Shown one piece after another: positions 1 through 11,142 of a stretch of 64,000 nt of DNA. The DNA lies in the NCBI GenBank assembly GCA_018287875.1, contig JAGVVL010000001.1, forward strand, positions 3,534,001 to 3,598,000. Direction: 5' to 3'. The notes under the pieces are model-generated. The model was given only the letters and a program-made list of their open reading frames with translations, had not been told where the DNA came from and ran no database searches. Position numbers and translations under genes: made by a program. This stretch comes from Nigrospora sphaerica (Eukaryota > Ascomycota > Sordariomycetes > Amphisphaeriales > Apiosporaceae). Numbering within the stretch: position 1 is the stretch's first letter; each line of letters begins with the position of its first letter.

Positions 1-216
1 TTCCGCAGTTATTACTGCACCGCCACCAGATACTCGTAGAAGCACTAAAGACGGCGAGGCGCCATAGGAGGAGGCAGGCAAATGCTTGGTATTAATTAAA
101 ATCATAAAGCATTATGGTATGGGTACATCAAAACGCCGGGCCCGCCACGTAAACCTCAAAGGAAAGGTCGTAGATGCATTACATACGTCTCGCCAAGACG
201 GCTTTTTTCTTCTTCC

Positions 217-864
217 TCAGTGGTCCATGGCGTCGCGGCCGTTGAGCAGGATGACGCAGGTGGCGAGGGCGCAGACGGCGTCGAGCTCGTGGCCCTCGAG
301 GGCGAGGACGGCGTCGCGGCCGAAGCCGTAGGCGGCGACGCGGCCGATCTCGACGCGCTTCTGGTTGAGGCACTTGTACAGGATGCCGAACTGGCCCGTC
401 ATGTCCCAGAAGTAGGGGATGCTGTGGCGGACGAAGCACTCGTGCTTCTTCTCGCTGGCGGCGTCGACGGGGCACATCTCGATGGGGTGGCGGCAGTGGT
501 CCTCGTTGTTGGCGAAGCGCACCGTCGAGCAGTCGAAGGAGACGAAGGTCATGTTGAGGTCGCAGACGCGGTCGCCCGAGCTGTCGTTCATGGTCTTGAT
601 GGTGCGCATCATGTCGCCGCAGCTCGTGATCTCGTACGTCGGCGGCTCCTCGCGCTCCTCGATCTGCCGGTGCACGTTCTCGACGTCGCGCAAGAAGTCC
701 TGCGAGAACTCGGACCACGGCGTCTTGAGCCGGCCCGACAGGTCGTGGATGGCCGCGTTCTTCTTGAAGTGGATGCAGCCCTTGAGGAGGAAGAAGTTGG
801 TCGGCGCAAACTTGCGCTTCGTGTTGAGGGGGAAGTCCTGGGGCGAAAAGGGGTGCTCCGGCAT
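217..864 (-). CDS. Hypothetical protein, 215 aa, single exon
   Basis: I do not recognise a function. The frame is open from ATG at 864 to TGA at 217-219 without an intron. The frame continues open upstream to 1002, but only through a TTG, followed by a lysine-rich low-complexity stretch, so I chose the ATG at 864. The product looks like a globular cytosolic protein: no signal peptide, no membrane span, regular alternation of hydrophobic and charged residues, and eight cysteines spread over the whole length. The C-terminus (AYGFGRDAVLALEGHELDAV and following) is hydrophobic and helix-like, which weakly recalls the core helix of tubby-C-terminal-like (LURP-one-related) folds. That resemblance is only an inference. 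The gene is divergent from the dehydrogenase at 2468 across 1.6 kb. Confidence 0.7.
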   Translation of the reverse strand: MPEHPFSPQDFPLNTKRKFAPTNFFLLKGCIHFKKNAAIHDLSGRLKTPWSEFSQDFLRDVENVHRQIEEREEPPTYEITSCGDMMRTIKTMNDSSGDRVCDLNMTFVSFDCSTVRFANNEDHCRHPIEMCPVDAASEKKHECFVRHSIPYFWDMTGQFGILYKCLNQKRVEIGRVAAYGFGRDAVLALEGHELDAVCALATCVILLNGRDAMDH

Positions 865-2467
865 GGTGGGCGAGGACGGACGGAGGACGGGTTGCGTCTT
901 CTTCTTTTTCTTCTTCTGATCTTCTTCGGCGGTCGTGGTCTCCGAGGTTGGGGACGTAGGTAGCGAGCAGACAGTGGCACCGGCAACACCAGCAGGACTC
1001 AAGATTGGGAAAAGGGAGAAGCGTCACCAGCGCGTGCCTGGCCGACCGGCCATGTGGCTGGCTGTTAAAACGCCGCGCAACCCTCACTCTCGTGGCACCG
1101 AAGGCCACGGTACGGGCAGCCCCTCGTGACGTCACGGGCCTTCGGAATACCTGTTTTGCGGCGTCGCGCGCGGCCTTGTTTCCAGGGTCTTCTGGTGGGC
1201 GCATCTCCAAGCTGACGTTCGAAAAGCATGCCCGGAGCTTAAACCCGTGGGATTCCGTGGCCAGGCTCGCCAGGCCGCGGCGGACGGGTCCTTTTTGGCG
1301 GCGTCGTGGTTTCGGATGGGTGGGTTGTCGTCGTCTTTCTCGCCCTGGGCGCACGGCAGAGACCCTGATCGTGGTGGGCAGTGCCCGCTTGCGGACGGGC
1401 CGATCACTGGAGCAAGGGCCTGAATGTTCATCTCTCTCTCTCTTTTTTGCCTCCGCGTGTGTATGTCTTCAGAGCCTTCGAGAGTCAGTAGATGATTGTC
1501 GAGTTCCATATTTCGGCCATGCAGCTGCACTCGCCCGTGTCTAACATTCATCCCTAGGAGGGGGAAGGAATTGGCTTTCCCTGGTTGTCGGCACCGTGAA
1601 GCTGTGCGGCCATCGTGGGGTACCCGACTCGCACCACACCCGCAAGACGCAGACGAGCGAAGCACCCGACACCATTGACACTCATTAGTAGTAGTGATAC
1701 CCAAACCGTGTACACACTCATATGCCCGCCATGTAGGTCAGTCATGTAGCAAGTAAAGTAGGCAGGAAGTCGGCACTAGTTATCGTAAATACCAAGCCAC
1801 CGGCCACGCCACAAAATTCTAACCCCCCCAAGGTCTCCAACGGTACACGCGGCAAGATTGGGGAGGAAGCGGGTAGAAGCGAGCACGGAAATGTCGTGAA
1901 GGGTCAGCCACACACCAACACATACACACGCTGTGCGTCTGTCGACCCGTCCGGCATCAACAACAATAACAACAACCTCGACCCGACCGCCAGCGACTCC
2001 ACCCTAACTAATTACCTCTGCAAGACGTGCAACGGACCCGCGCACGTCTCCAAACGTAATGGGGTTCTTATCTCTTCATGATTGTACCGCAGCAAGTATG
2101 GGATATGCTTAAGTAAGTGCTTAGGGATCGACCCAATTGGCGGTTGTAGCCGGCGCGCCTCGGAGAAGCACCATTCTCGGCGACCTTGATTAGGGACCGC
2201 ACGATTGGCGGCGTACGTGACAGCCTCGAAGCCCACGGGCAAGAAATGATTGGCCGCGGCCCTGCGGATATGGTGCGACTTTCCGGAGATATCGAACAGA
2301 CATGAGCATCGTGGGAGAGCCCTGTCGGTGACCTTATCTGACGGTTTGGTCACTAGGCCCGTCTCCCGCCCCGTCTTATACCATCGACTCGCCCGCATGC
2401 CGAGCGTTAACAAACGGATCATACCCCCCTGCGAAAGCCGCACAACAGTAAAGGTCGACGTTGCATC
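865..2467. other. Divergent intergenic region, no gene supported
   Basis: This is the shared upstream region of the 217-864 gene (leftward) and the dehydrogenase (rightward). It holds a short CT microsatellite near 1430-1445 and an AAC/AAT trinucleotide run near 1957-1978. Open frames here are GC-driven, overlap each other on both strands, and show no domain or splice structure. Confidence 0.5.
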
Positions 2468-3670
2468 ATGGACACCACCGAAGAGTTTAGCCCCTATAGA
2501 GCCGATGGGAAGCTTGTATATACTCGGCCTGGCCTATAACGTATGAAGCATGCGGCTAACCTGTGCTTGCAACCAGTATGGCTTCGTCTGTGTCGTGACC
2601 GGTGCTTCCCAGCCGGTGGGACAGGCTATCGTCCGCGAACTGGCAGGTCCGTTGTTCCGGGGAAGTGCTACGTGACGGGAGGGCGGCGATGCCGACGCTG
2701 ACTGGCGACAGCCCACGGCGCTGCGTCCATCTACGGTAGGCCACGGGGATTGAAGCGTATGAAGAACGAGGGAAGATGGTGTTGACGCGGTGCAGCTTGC
2801 GACAAGTCCGGCACCACGGGCTGGTTCGAGAAGCTCAAGGACGCTGTCGGCAAGGAGCAGCCCAACAGCAAGGTCATCCAGTACCCGTTCGACGTGGCCC
2901 GGGAGGACGAGACGCTGGCCCTCATCGACGAAGCTCTCAACACGTTCGGCCGTCTGGACGTCTGGGTGTGCTCGTCTGGCCGTCTCGGCCCGCCGTCCAT
3001 CGAGACGACGAGCACGGGCGATCTCCAGAAATGCATCGAGGCCCACGCCGTGGCCCCCTTCTTCGCACTCAAGCGCGCCCCCGCGGCCATGGCCAAGCTC
3101 ACGGAAAAGCAGGCGTACCCGAACGCGGCGCCAAAGCGCCAGGCCTACGGCTCCATCATCGTGGTAAGCAGCGTCGCGACGGTCCACGGCGGGTGCTGGA
3201 GCCCCTGCTACACGCTGGCCTGTCACGCCGCCCTCGGCGTCGTCAAGGCCGGCGTGGCCGCCCTCAAGGGCACCGGTGTGCGCATCAACTGCATCTCGCC
3301 CGGGCAGATAGACACCGGCGTCGACCTTCAGGGGGTAGGATGACCGTCCCCGGCCGAGGAAACGTGGGGTGTTGCTCACACGGCGCCGTAGTTGGACATG
3401 CGTGGCACGACGTCGCAGTTTCCTCCCGCGAGCCTGCAAAACCCCGAAGCAAGTCATCCATCTGACCGCCACGGCCCCGGTGCGCATCGGCTGACGAGGG
3501 CCGGACAGGTTCAGCGCCAGACCATCGGCTTGGAGAGGGCCGGGACACCCCAGGAGGTGGCACGGGTCGCGGGCTTCCTCGCGTCCGGCTTCTCTTCGTA
3601 CGTCACCGGAGCGAACATGATGGTGGACGGGGGATCGAGCGTCATGAACCCGCTGACCATCCCAATGTGA
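2468..3670 (+). CDS. Short-chain dehydrogenase/reductase-like protein, 319 aa, five exons, altered catalytic residues
   Basis: Rossmann-fold SDR-family protein. Exons by splice reading: 2468-2515, 2577-2646, 2712-2735 (a 24-nt microexon), 2796-3334, 3392-3670; all phases close and the introns are 57-65 nt. The cofactor loop reads TGASQPVG (residues 24-31) where classical SDRs have TGxxxGxG, so the second glycine is proline. The NNAG position reads CSSG (106-109). Ser173 and Tyr186 are spaced as expected, but the residue four after Tyr is Cys190 instead of the catalytic Lys (YxxxC). The helix Asn of the tetrad appears replaced by His131. The C-terminus carries the familiar [13 protein letters not shown] and [11 protein letters not shown] signatures. 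The frame and splice sites are intact, so this looks like a divergent or catalytically inactive SDR, not a decayed one. Residues about 246-265 form an insertion. The substrate is unknown. Confidence 0.82.
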
Positions 3671-3760
3671 GCTGGAGGGGATGGATCAACGTAAGCTTGG
3701 AGGAGATGGATCCAGTGTGAGCTTGGAGGGGTTGGATCCAATGTGAGCCGGAGGGGATGG
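3659..3760. repeat. Minisatellite, four 25-26 bp units, overlapping a stop codon
   Basis: Four head-to-tail units at about 3659-3684, 3685-3709, 3710-3735 and 3736-3760, each close to ATCCAATGTGAGCTTGGAGG followed by GGATGG, with a few substitutions per unit. The first unit contains the last codons and the TGA of the dehydrogenase gene, so the array appears to have grown out of the coding 3' end into the 3' UTR. Confidence 0.85.
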
Positions 3761-4215
3761 ATAAGGATAGGAGGGTGAAGGGTGAGACAGATAGGAAAGA
3801 AAGGTGTGGGTCGGAGTGGTCAGTCTAGCAGTATACACGGCCCGGGATAGGTTGCCAGAAACCTGACCGACCATTCGACCCTAGCAAAAATCTCTGGGTG
3901 GTGAATAGCACCGGATAGCGCCGCATTCCATCCCGTTGCCCCGCATATGCGGCTCTCCATCGCATGCACATGACGCACCCCCCGTTCTACGCCTCTACGT
4001 ATTTGAGTAGTATCCTGGCTTGCACAGTCCTATCCCTTGGTTACTCATCCACGACTTGCCGCCCTTTTCCCTTGTTTCGTTTCCGGCGCCCGTCGAGTCG
4101 TTACGTTTAGTCGGTCCCGTCGTCGTCTTCATCCGCACGCAAAGAGGGCCATCCCGCCGTCGCAGAACCGTTCTACTCCCCCCTTCCCCTCCCCCTCCCC
4201 CTTTACCGGCCCAGC
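3761..4215. other. Intergenic region and CT-rich promoter of the cytidine deaminase gene
   Basis: No gene is supported. Positions 4171-4206 are an almost pure pyrimidine tract ending ten bases before the deaminase ATG. Such CT-rich leaders are common just upstream of fungal start codons and transcription start sites. Confidence 0.55.
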
Positions 4216-4901
4216 ATGCCCGCCTCCTATCCGGACAAGTACCCGAAGCGGTCGGCGGCCAACCCGGCCGACGTCGAGGCGACGTGCGCGGCGTACGGGC
4301 TGGCGCCGGCCGAGTTCGCGCAGCTCCACGAGGGTAGCGTGGCGGCCAAGGCGACGGCGTACTGCCCCTACAGCCAGTTCCGCGTGGGCGCCACCCTGCT
4401 CACCGCCGGCGGCGCCCTCGTCGCCGGCGCCAACGTCGAGAACGCCGCGTACCCGGTCGGCACCTGCGCCGAGCGCGTCGCCTTCGGCAAGGCCGTCACC
4501 GAGGGCCACACCAAGTTCAAGGCCGTCGCCGTCGCCACCGACATCGCCCCGCCCGCCAGCCCCTGCGGCATGTGTCGCCAGTTGTAAGTCGTCCCGCCCA
4601 CTTTGGCCTCCGCGAAGCGGGGGGGGGGGGGCATCAAGCTGCCCCGAAACGCCGGTCACTCCTGCTGACGGGCCGGAACCCCCACCCATCCGGCAGCATC
4701 CGCGAGTTCTGTGACCTCAGCATCCCCATTCTCATGTTCGACAAGAACAGTGACTACCTGGTTCTCCGGCTGGAGGAGGTGAGTCCCGCGCCATGTCCCT
4801 CGCTGATAAGGCCGACTGGCAAGCTAATACCACCCACACAGCTCCTGCCGCTCTCCTTCGGACCCGAGGCGTTGCCCACTCCGGGGACCCGGTCCGCGTA
4901 G
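4216..4901 (+). CDS. CDD1: Cytidine deaminase, 169 aa, three exons
   Basis: Zinc-dependent deamination of cytidine and deoxycytidine to uridine and deoxyuridine in pyrimidine salvage; soluble homotetrameric family. Exons 4216-4583, 4697-4778 and 4842-4901; phases close, giving the continuous PCGMCRQFIREFCDLSIPIL. Catalytic and zinc residues are visible: Cys84-Ala-Glu86 (TCAERVAF) and the PCxxC pair Cys117 and Cys120. The substrate-binding NVENAAYP segment is at 74-81. Length is slightly above the usual 130-150 aa because of an N-terminal extension of about 30 residues. The first intron (113 nt) contains a run of G near 4619-4631. The start is the only ATG upstream of the conserved domain, directly after a CT-rich leader. 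Confidence 0.95.
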
Positions 4902-7900
4902 TATGGCGTGCACCGTAGAGTCCCCACGAGTACTTTTAGCCATGTATTAATCGAGGAGGTCCTTATACTATGAGCAGTCACGTCGTTGTCGTCGTCTTCG
5001 TCGTCAACAGGAGTGTGCCCGAATTTTGTGGATTGCCGCCGTAGGAATTGCTGTGTGATCATGAGCCATCAGCTGAAAAGCCTCGCAGGCGAATGTTGAT
5101 GGATGCCTTTATGAAATAAGACAGTGGCGTTTTACACCATGAAAGATCCTACCAGGTAACTCCATGCATGCACATGTGAGGAAGGGTGTTCGAACCAGTA
5201 TATGGCAGCACAGAACAGAAAGGAACAGCAGCGTTGGGGACTACGAGGATAGACATAGATATACAAGAATGTCTATTCCTCGAATTGTAGATATTTGTAT
5301 ATGGGAAATTCGCGATGGAGCCATCTCATCGCTTGACAGAATGATGGCAACTTGGCTCCCACCTCCAGTTCCCTGTGCGCCTCGTTCTGGCCGCTGCCAT
5401 CGACAGAACAGCCCGAAGTGTCACTGGCCGTCAACTTTCGGCCCAAGCCACCACCATGATACAGCAGACCGACCGAGCGGTGGCTGTGACTATCCATTGG
5501 TAGCCGCCGGGCCCGGGGCGGAGCTGCTCTCAACCCGACCCCCCTCGCCGCATGGCCGTACGGACGGCAAGCGTCCGCCTCCGTGGGCCTCTGTGTCCGG
5601 GGAGCGGTGGCACAAGGGCCGCAATATTGGGATCCGCTAGCAACAAGCTTTCCCTTGACTCGGCCGCTGGCGAAGCGCGCTGGCCACCTGTTTTCCTGCC
5701 AGCCCCGGCCCATCTAATTACCATGGGTGCCAAGCTCGATGACGGTGACGAAAGGCACGCAGGGGCGAAGCCGTACCGCACCCTGGAAATGTCGCAATTA
5801 GCCCCTGCCGGCTGGACGATGGAGATTACCAAGCCTTCCCCCGGAAGGATCGGCGGACGGGCGGTTGTTGACCAGCTTCCTGGCTCGCATCCCAGCCGCC
5901 CATACAGGTCAGCTTCGAGGTGAAGGCACCCGAGCCCAACGGGCGCCGGACGACGACGGCGGCGGCGGCGGGAACCCACGTGTGCCCCGGTACGAGGAAT
6001 TTGACGAGGGCGGGGACTATCAAACCGAAACGGGCTCGCGAGCTTAACCCCAGGGCAGGAAAAAGCCGTACGAGGTTTTGGGGTTCGTCGGTGTGGCACG
6101 GTGGCCCGTTAGGGGGGGGGACAAGCCTGCGAAGGGCGCCGAGACGGCTTGCTTGCCTTACTCGCGAGGTCCCCTGTTGGCTCTCGGGGGGGATGGCGTG
6201 GGAGCGACAAGCCCGACAGCTCGGGGAAAGGCTGGTTGGGCGGCTGGATGCAGACGCGCTGGTTCGCCAGGGGAGTAGGTTTGCAAATGTATGTGCCCTG
6301 TCTGGTTCGAGGAAGAACGTCGGCTCCCGTGTACGAGCCGCTATTTTGGATACGAGCCAAGCCAGGGGTTTAACGGCGCACTAAAGGACCCTTACTCTCT
6401 TCCTAACTCCAGCGGGACATTATGGGGCCACGACCCGGTAGACCCCGAAGGTCAGACACGAAAGTCAGTCCGAGAGGGAGGGGGAGTAGTGCAATGGCGA
6501 ACAAGGACCAAAAAATGACCGCGGTTGCTCGGCCGTGCTCTACCGCGTCGTACATGCTCGGTGCACTCGTCGGCAGCCAATACATGGATTTTGGGTGTGT
6601 TGCGGGATCGAAGTCTTGGCTTTTTTAGCCGACAGGAGCAGCCGGGGGGCGTAACCACCACGGATTTTCCTTCAGCGTACGGCCAGCGCCGGAGCTCTGA
6701 CCGGCCATGGGAGGGCGGTCATGCGGAGCTGGGGGGAAGCGTTGGGTAACGGGCGTGAACAGACTTCCCGGCTTTTCCGAGGTTTCACCGGGAACGCATA
6801 CCGATACAAAACACACACACACACGCCCTCCAACCGGCCTCCCGTTCTCTCCAACCCCTGGCCCTGCCTCGCGCACTAGGTTGCTGGGAAATCCCACAGC
6901 CGCAGCCCGACCGTTTACGAGCTGCGCCCATTGGGGAAACAATCTCGGGCCTCGCGCGACGGTACAGACTTAAAACGCAAATAAGCGGCGAAGAGGCCAC
7001 CGGGACCACTCCGTCCATCCGTACCCGAAGGGGCTGTCCATCGTGGTCTAGAACGAAGGGGGATCATCCTAGTCCAGTCCAGATCCTCGGGTGTCGGTTT
7101 TTAATGCGCCTCACCGTCGTCCAACAAGGGTACCGTCACACTTCTTTCCTCGCCACCTGACAGTCGACGGCCCCCTAAGGGCTGGGGGCATTTCCGCGGC
7201 CAATGGTACCGCAGAGGGCAACACCTTTCCGTTTTGTTTTGTGGGCGATTGGGCGAACCGGCTATGTACGGCGAGAAGGAGAGACCCCGGCGTTCCGTTC
7301 GCAACCATCTCCGAGGCCATCTAGCGGCATCAGTGGCCGGCCGAGGGATTCCCCAGTCGGACTAGTTGCCATGTCTGCATATACCTCTTCGTATGGTGTG
7401 GGGGTAGGATAGGAGAGAGCCTTCCTCCCACCCCCTTACTTACAAGCTCACACTCACACATACACGCGGCGCTCAGTGGGCACGCCAAGCCCTGGTGCTC
7501 GGTTCACGGCAAGCAGAGGGACGATAGCGTCGCGTGACCAGTAGTAGAGCGCGACGGCAGGTATGAGATGGCATGTGTTCATACGTGTCAGTCAGCCAAG
7601 CCAGTATAGATAGGGCCAAAAAAACAGACAGCGGGATGAAACAGTCTTACGAGCTGATGGCGGGCATCTATGGGATATTATTGTTTATTGTGTCCCGCTG
7701 ATCGACGGGCCAATGGGGAGCCGGTCGAAGGGGCTAGCTACGGTAATGAGGGCTGACGACGCACGTCGTCTTGTCATTTTGGGGGAAGGGCTCGAGAATA
7801 TGGGGGCGGATGAACGGGGGGCGGGAGGAAATGGCGGGCGGATGCTGTGGCTCTTGGCAGGATTGCATGAGACGGCGAAGCCTCTTGAAATCGCGACCGC

Positions 7901-10900
7901 CCTCATGCTGCGAGGCAGGCTCCGAACAGCCCTGCTGCCGTGCCGCGTTGGACACGAATGTGCTCCTAGAGGATGACGGAGGATGGTCGGGGATGATGTG
8001 TACTACACAAGCATGAATCGCAGTTGTACGTGCATATCGAGTCCGTGTCTTGCTTCTCCCATCTGGGGTACAGACTGGTGTACCGAGGCGCTGGCTTCCG
8101 TCCAACCACCTTACCCGTCACAAGATTCCGTCGCACTACGGCTTACCTGCTTTGGGTAGGTGGTGATGGGACGGGCTGCTGTATGGTATAGCAGCAAAGT
8201 CCATCGACGTCACCTCCTCTCCAAGCCCAAGTCTCGCCTACGAGCCTGCTTGCTTACCTGGCCCTCCCCCCGCGCGCGTCGCCTATCACGGCCATGGAGG
8301 CCATGCCGCCCGTCATCCCTCCCATCCCTTGGCTGCTCCCAGCCGGCAATACGGCACACCTGTATGGCCCGTCTGTACAGGCCGAGAGAGACGGAAAGCC
8401 GACCAGCGGAAAGCAGTGAGAGGACAGGAGAGGAACCCAACTGCCAAGCGTATCGGCACGCACGCGGCTACTGGGCCGGTGCGCTCTTCGGGTATCGGAA
8501 TGGAGCGAGTCCCCATCAACTTACTCGGTACTATGTATAGCAGGGTTGGCGATGGAAGAGCTCGTTGGTCGGCCAAACGGGCGTCTACGCAAGTACTGTG
8601 CAAATCAGGGGTAGGACGCGCTTCACGTCCTTGGGGCTCTGCGTGGCCTTGTGCGCAGTGAGAGCACTGGCCGGACAAGCGACGGCGGCCTCAAGGCGGA
8701 ACCCCCAGCCGGGCGAACAAGCTCGGAAGCATGTGGCCGATCTACGTGGATGCATAGGGCCAACATCCAGGGGAGGATGCTTGCGTCGGTAGAACCAAAA
8801 GGCGCGACAAGGTGTGCCGTTTAGCCATCTTGGCAGCGCCAAGAGGCCACGAAACGGGGACGCCGAGTGTATGAGGAGAGACTCCATCTCAATCTTCTGG
8901 CCCTAAGATCTTCAAAGACGGGCGGGCGGGACGGGCTGCTTTGTCGTGCTGACCACATCCTGTCAATATCGAAGACTCGTGGAAGCCCAGCCCCAAAGCA
9001 GCTTCCTTGGGCCGCGCGATGGGTCTTGCTGGCATTGCCGGCGTTGGGGCAGCAGGGCAGTACTGACGTCGACGGGCAGCTTGAGCGCGGGGGTGCGGGT
9101 AAGCCCTGGTTGGACAACGGCCATTTTCCAGAAGGGGGGGGGGGGCCGGATGTCTTTTCGGACGACTCCAGCCCTTCTCACCTTTTTACGCCAACAGCCG
9201 ATCGGCGGTGCTTGCACACAGTTTTTGCCGAGTCTTGATAAACATCAGATCGTGAGGAGGATGATCCCGAAGCCCGCTCTACCCGTGCCCGGGACCTGAC
9301 ACAGCCAGGCCGTCAAGACTGTGGCGAGACGGCGGTCGACGAGGTTGAAAAGCCACGCGTTTGAGGGGCTGCTTCCCGCCCGCCGCGGTACATAGCACGG
9401 ATGGACAAATTGCCATTCTTGGCGCCAAGCCGACCGGGCGGATATCATGATGCCGGGCTCGGACTTTGGCTTACACGGCCTCGTCGCATTATGCGGGCAT
9501 AGGCCATCGCAGAAGCAAGAGCTCAAAAAGGTATCCATTCTGTGTCCCTCCTGGGGGGTACGTGACGTATCCCGGCGGATAGACGCGTCCCCTGGTTCCG
9601 CCCTCTCGCCCCGGGCCAGGACGGGGTGTGTTGAGTGAGTGCCAAGCCCACGCTCGTCACCCGCCCGCGAAATAAAGACGGCCCTCCACTCAGGGGAGAA
9701 ACAGCGAGTGAACGATAGCCGTCAAACAGGGAAGGGGATCCCTTGAGGAAACCAACCCCCAGTGACCCCCCCCCCCGGTTCTTGTTTGCCCACGCAAGCC
9801 ATGGACACAAATGCATGTACAACCAGAGCAAGTGTGGGCTCCCCATCTTCTCTGGCTGCGGGCCCGGTTGGGCGCCAGTACCTGGTAAAGATCATCGTCA
9901 TCACGAGGAGTCCCCCGCCACCGAGCAACATGCCCTGGGGCCCGGACGGGCCTGGCAGTCTGGGAAGGAGGGCTTCGCGGGCGTTGAGGTGCCCTGTCCG
10001 TCCCCTCGTCGCCCCCGACAGCGGGTTACGGCTTTTCGGCCTCGGACATGGGGACAGATAGAGTGTGTGTGTGAGGGCAATGTACACAGGCCCTGGCTGA
10101 CGACGCGCCATCGGGCATGTGCTGGTAGTGTTTCGGGTGACCGGCTGTAGAGGTACAGTACAGCCTCCTGTGGTCCACCTTCCCACCCATGCACCCCTCA
10201 TGTTAATGGTATCCCATGGGATCCAGGCCTCTTCACGGGCATCTCAACCCCGACCGAGAGGATACATTCCTATCAACCCACTCGCCGGATGAATGTCCGC
10301 TTGGCCCATGAAAGACTCACTGGCGGCATCTACGTAAGTACGTAGGTACCTATGCAGACAAAGTATGTACTGAGGTAGGCGCGTAAGTACATTAAACTTC
10401 TGCGTCGACCCGAACGGACGCTGGCAACCAAGTCAATACCAAGGTACTACGTACTCCGTACTGTCGTTAATGGTCTGGATGCCATGGGTATATCGGCCCC
10501 TGATCCTTGCCTTGCCAAGGCCTCCACTTCTCCCTGTGGCCGTCGCCAAGGCCTCGTGCGCACTGCCGGCTTGATTTTCACTTCTCTCCCTACCACTTTC
10601 TCCTTTCTATTCAAGTAATTCCCCATCTGCTTCGTCCCGCTGCGACAACGCTTCCATTCTTTTAGGTCGTCACCGTTTCCCGTTTCCTACAACTACCCCG
10701 GCTCCGGTGCATGTTCGTGCCATAATTTCGCCTCCTTGCAACCGCCGTCTACTGGCACTCGTTCCTGAAGCCCCTTCGCCCCGTCTGTCCCTCCGCTCTG
10801 TCGCTTTCCGCCCACCTACACAACCTCGCCGTCGGCTCGCACTCCGTCGCGCCCGCCAGTCCGGCCCACGTCCCCGAAGCTCCGTGCTCGCTCTTCCGAC

Positions 10901-11142
10901 TGCAATTCGCACCGCTGCGGTACCCCGATGGCCACTAGCCAGCACCGTTCATAACCGGACCACCTAATCGACTCTTCGCGACAACGATCGCTAGGTCCGG
11001 AGCAAGCGCAGCCTGCCGTCCGGCCTACCCACGCCACCGAAACCGATTCGCGTCGTGTCGCCAGACTCGAATGCCCCAATAAGCCGGATACAACCCCCGA
11101 TTAGATCGGCTACGAGCACCATCTACAGCGCCATCTGCCAAG
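4902..11142. other. 6.2 kb region with no supportable gene
   Basis: I read all six frames and found no recognisable domain or convincing exon chain. What is visible: homopolymer G/C runs (about 6111-6119, 9133-9146, 9767-9776), a CA repeat near 6812-6827, and a cluster of TACGTA/GTACGTAG/GGTACC-type palindromic words at about 10325-10465. The last 500 bases (10600-11142) are pyrimidine-rich and probably the promoter and leader of the acyltransferase. Base composition stays GC-rich, so there is no sign of RIP-type AT decay. A lineage-specific gene or non-coding RNA could be present and missed. Confidence 0.5.

Noticed and set aside
2647..2795. Single 149-nt intron in the SDR gene
   Set aside because: It would delete a conserved Rossmann strand; reading the 24-nt microexon restores it and gives two normal-length introns.
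3335..3508. 174-nt last intron in the SDR gene
   Set aside because: A 57-nt intron ending at 3391 leaves the open, family-like stretch [15 protein letters not shown] coding.
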